Source: JBEKYH01 sp049511115 (GTDB taxonomy: Bacteria; Planctomycetota; Phycisphaerae; Tepidisphaerales; Tepidisphaeraceae). Taken from it: a DNA stretch of 23,623 bases. The translations under genes and the position numbers were made by a program. This document shows, one piece after another, positions 21,729 to 23,623 of this stretch (its first letter is position 1; each line of letters starts with the position of its first letter). The notes below the pieces were generated by a model that made no database searches, was not told where the DNA came from, and saw only the letters and a list, made by a program, of their open reading frames with translations. The stretch is taken from assembly GCA_049511115.1 (NCBI GenBank), contig JBEKYH010000011.1, positions 1-23,623 on the forward strand. Direction: 5' to 3'.

Positions 21729-22603
21729 CCCTGATAATGGACCAGGCCTCCCGCCTCAGGGATATCGTCGCCGGCGCACAGGCTCCGCTGCCTCCGCCAC
21801 GGCAGCCGCGCGCTCGCGTCATCGCCGTGACCAGCGGGAAGGGGGGGGTCGGCAAGAGCAATGTGTCGGTGAATCTCGCCGTGAAATTTGCCTCCTGCGG
21901 CAAGCAGGTTGTTCTCCTCGACGCCGACTTAGGGCTCGCCAACGCCGATGTCCTCTGCAATGTCGATCTGCCCTGCAACCTCGCCCACGTCATCGCCCGG
22001 CGCAAAACCCTGGCGGAAATCATTGTCCGCGCCCCCGGCGGCTTCGGCCTGATCGGCGGCGCGTCCGGCCTGGCGCGCATGGCTGATCTCACCGACTACG
22101 ATCGCCAGCGCGTCGTGGATTCCCTGGCCGACCTCGAGGAGCAGACCGACCTGATCATCATAGACACCGGCGCCGGCATCAGCCCCAACGTGCTTTCCTT
22201 CACGCGCGCGGCTGATCACGTGCTCGTCGTCACGACACCCGAGCCGACCGCCATTACCGACGCCTACGCCGTCATCAAGGTGCTTTGCCGCGATAATCAG
22301 AATAAGCCGATCAGCCTGCTGGTAAATCAGGCCCGCTCGCCGCAGGAGGCGACTGTCGTATACGACCGCATCGCTGCCGTGGCAAGGCAGTTTTTATCGG
22401 TCCATATTCTCGACGCGGGCCACGTCAGCGCCGACCCGCAAGTCTCCGCCGCCGTCCGCCGCCGCGTTCCTTTCATGCTTGGCGCCCCGGATTCGCCGGC
22501 CGCGCACTGCATTTGCGCTGTCGCAGCCCGCCTGGAGGGCAGCATCGGCCCGGTTGACGCAGGCGGCTTTTTCCGCCGCATGGTTCATTGGCTAAAAAGG
22601 TGA
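21725..22603 (+). CDS. flhG: Flagellar number regulator FlhG (MinD-like ATPase)
   Basis: FlhG is a MinD/ParA-type ATPase that restrains flagellar number and stimulates FlhF GTPase activity. The short N-terminal helix contains D6-Q7-A8-S9-R10-L11-R12, matching the DQAxxLR activator motif known from FlhG. The deviant Walker A is GKGGVGKS (38-45). LLDADLGLANADV and LIIIDTGAG (Walker B region) follow. The C-terminal part ends FFRRMVHWLKR, possibly an amphipathic membrane-targeting helix as in MinD. Length is 292 residues. It overlaps flhF by 4 bases. Confidence 0.93.
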   Translation: MTLIMDQASRLRDIVAGAQAPLPPPRQPRARVIAVTSGKGGVGKSNVSVNLAVKFASCGKQVVLLDADLGLANADVLCNVDLPCNLAHVIARRKTLAEIIVRAPGGFGLIGGASGLARMADLTDYDRQRVVDSLADLEEQTDLIIIDTGAGISPNVLSFTRAADHVLVVTTPEPTAITDAYAVIKVLCRDNQNKPISLLVNQARSPQEATVVYDRIAAVARQFLSVHILDAGHVSADPQVSAAVRRRVPFMLGAPDSPAAHCICAVAARLEGSIGPVDAGGFFRRMVHWLKR

Positions 22604-22648
22604 TTGGATTGGATGTTTGTTGGCTGAAAGGCCCGAGGAGGACACAAA

Positions 22649-22891
22649 ATGATTCAGCGCATGGCCGGAACATTATCGCTGATTGCCTTCGCCACTTGCC
22701 TTCTGGTGGGATTGGAGGCCCGCAACCCGTTCACCACGACGGTATTACGCGGCCTGGCCGCCATGGGAACAACTTTTGTTGTCGGCCTCGTGCTGGGAAC
22801 CATGGCCAAAGCCATGCTCGATGAGAACTTAAGGATGGAACAGGAAAAATTAAAAAATAGTACGCCGAAATCGTCCGCCCGTGACCGATAA
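22649..22891 (+). CDS. Small membrane protein between flhG and fliA, function unknown
   Basis: An 80-residue protein with a very good ribosome binding site (GAGGAGG about 7 bases before the ATG). Two membrane segments are visible: about residues 7-22 (TLSLIAFATCLLVGLE) and 34-53 (LRGLAAMGTTFVVGLVLGTM). A charged coiled-coil-like tail follows, with Lys/Glu repeats (DENLRMEQEKLKNS). I do not recognise a family. Its place in the run flhF-flhG-this-fliA suggests co-transcription with the flagellar genes and possibly a membrane-anchored accessory role. That is inference from context. Confidence 0.75.
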   Translation: MIQRMAGTLSLIAFATCLLVGLEARNPFTTTVLRGLAAMGTTFVVGLVLGTMAKAMLDENLRMEQEKLKNSTPKSSARDR

Positions 22892-22991
22892 AGGGAAGTG
22901 GCTCAACTCGTCGGCGACGGATCGCCGGCGCGTAAGCCTTGGAAACCGATCTGCCGCGACCGGACAACTCTAAATAAGTTAGGAATTTTCC

Positions 22992-23623
22992 ATGAGCGCC
23001 CTGCCTAAGACCCAAGGATCGGGAATGACTTTGCCCAAAGCCGTCAAACGCGACATCAAGGATGTGTGGATCGAGTACAAACGGAGCCGGACGGAAACAC
23101 TCCGCAATGTTCTGATGGAGAATTACCTCCATCTGGTTCGTTACAACGCCGAGCGCATCCACGTCAAACTCCCTGATGAAGTCGAATTAGACGACCTCAT
23201 GAGCGCCGGAATCTTCGGCCTCATGGATGCGATCAACGCCTTTGATCTCGAGCGCGGCGTAAAATTTGAGACGTACTGCGCCCCGCGCATCCGTGGCGCA
23301 ATCCTCGACGAATTGCGCTCCATGGATTGGGTCCCGCGCCTCGTGCGCTCGCGCGCTCACAAGCTCGACAGCGCCACCAAGAGCCTGGAGACCGAACTCG
23401 GCCGCTGCCCCACCAACGACGAAGTCGCCAAGCGGCTCAACGTCTCCATGAACGAATTCGAGAAAATGGCCAAGGATGCCAGCGCCGTCGGCCTGGTCTC
23501 CCTGAGCCGCAAATGGTTTGAAACCGACTCCAACAAGGATGTCCGCGAGATCGATGTCCTGGAAGACAAGCGCGGCAGCGACCCCGTGCGCGAAATTCAG
23601 CGCAAAGACCTAAAGGAACTGAT
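22992..23623 (+). CDS. fliA: Flagellar/FliA-type RNA polymerase sigma factor, C-terminus outside window
   Basis: An open frame from ATG 22992 reaches the right edge (210 codons). AGGA lies 8 bases upstream. Sigma region 2 is complete: VLMENYLHLVRYNAERIHVKLPDEVELDDLMSAGIFGLMDAINAFDLERGVKFETYCAPRIRGAILDELR is split across its helices. SMDWVPRLVRSRA marks the FliA/WhiG-type sigma28 group. Region 3 (ELGRCPTNDEVAKRLNVSMNEFEKM) follows. Region 4, which contacts the -35 element, lies beyond the window. FliA normally directs late flagellar and chemotaxis genes, and it sits at the end of an early flagellar cluster here. WhiG is the alternative name in non-flagellar lineages; context favours FliA. Confidence 0.92.
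   Translation, partial: MSALPKTQGSGMTLPKAVKRDIKDVWIEYKRSRTETLRNVLMENYLHLVRYNAERIHVKLPDEVELDDLMSAGIFGLMDAINAFDLERGVKFETYCAPRIRGAILDELRSMDWVPRLVRSRAHKLDSATKSLETELGRCPTNDEVAKRLNVSMNEFEKMAKDASAVGLVSLSRKWFETDSNKDVREIDVLEDKRGSDPVREIQRKDLKEL

Noticed and set aside
1..23623. CRISPR arrays and insertion sequences
   Set aside because: No regularly spaced repeats, transposase genes or terminal inverted repeats were seen.

Overview
This window comes from a GC-rich, flagellated, Gram-negative-type bacterium. Several things together suggest Planctomycetota, perhaps Phycisphaerae: mqnA of the futalosine menaquinone route, the FlhF/FlhG/FliA flagellar set, an exported Lon-like protease, a GAF-like/AraC regulator and very short basic ORFs. 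The taxonomy is inference; no rRNA gene or other marker here settles it.

Layout. A membrane protein runs off the left edge on the minus strand (1-551). Divergent from it is a pyruvate dehydrogenase block, pdhA-pdhB-pdhC (E1 alpha, E1 beta, E2) without the E3 gene, closed by a hairpin. A Fur-like regulator follows that has lost most metal ligands. A roughly 490-base gap then holds a possible 29-residue minus-strand peptide and a strong promoter with a palindrome-rich leader. These lead into a GAF-like/AraC regulator, mqnA (chorismate dehydratase) and a YhaM-like OB-fold/HD nuclease, all on the plus strand. A stand-alone receiver domain converges with polyphosphate kinase (ppk, minus strand). 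Upstream of ppk is a 24-codon, extremely basic ORF with a strong ribosome binding site, and divergent from that is a small HPF/RaiA-like protein.

The middle (12.0-13.1 kb) carries tRNA-Thr(CGT) followed directly by a hicA-hicB toxin-antitoxin pair. A partial copy of the tRNA 3' end lies just beyond hicB, so the pair looks like a small cassette placed at a tRNA.

Next is a 619-residue exported protein with a Lon-type Ser/Lys protease domain and no ATPase, then a possible 53-residue ORF. The right third is a flagellar export and placement operon: fliP, fliQ, fliR, flhB, flhA, flhF, flhG, a small membrane protein and a FliA-type sigma factor cut by the right edge. FliP/Q/R, FlhB and FlhA form the export gate, FlhF/FlhG set flagellar position and number, and FliA would drive late flagellar genes. 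fliP has a good promoter just upstream. The 125-base fliP-fliQ gap holds a second candidate promoter and three inverted repeats.

The observations most worth following are the exported Lon-like protease, the ligand-poor Fur-like protein, the tRNA-flanked hicAB cassette, the structured leader of the AraC gene, and several tiny ORFs with strong ribosome binding sites that are below usual annotation cut-offs. All promoter, hairpin and start-site calls were made by eye from sequence.
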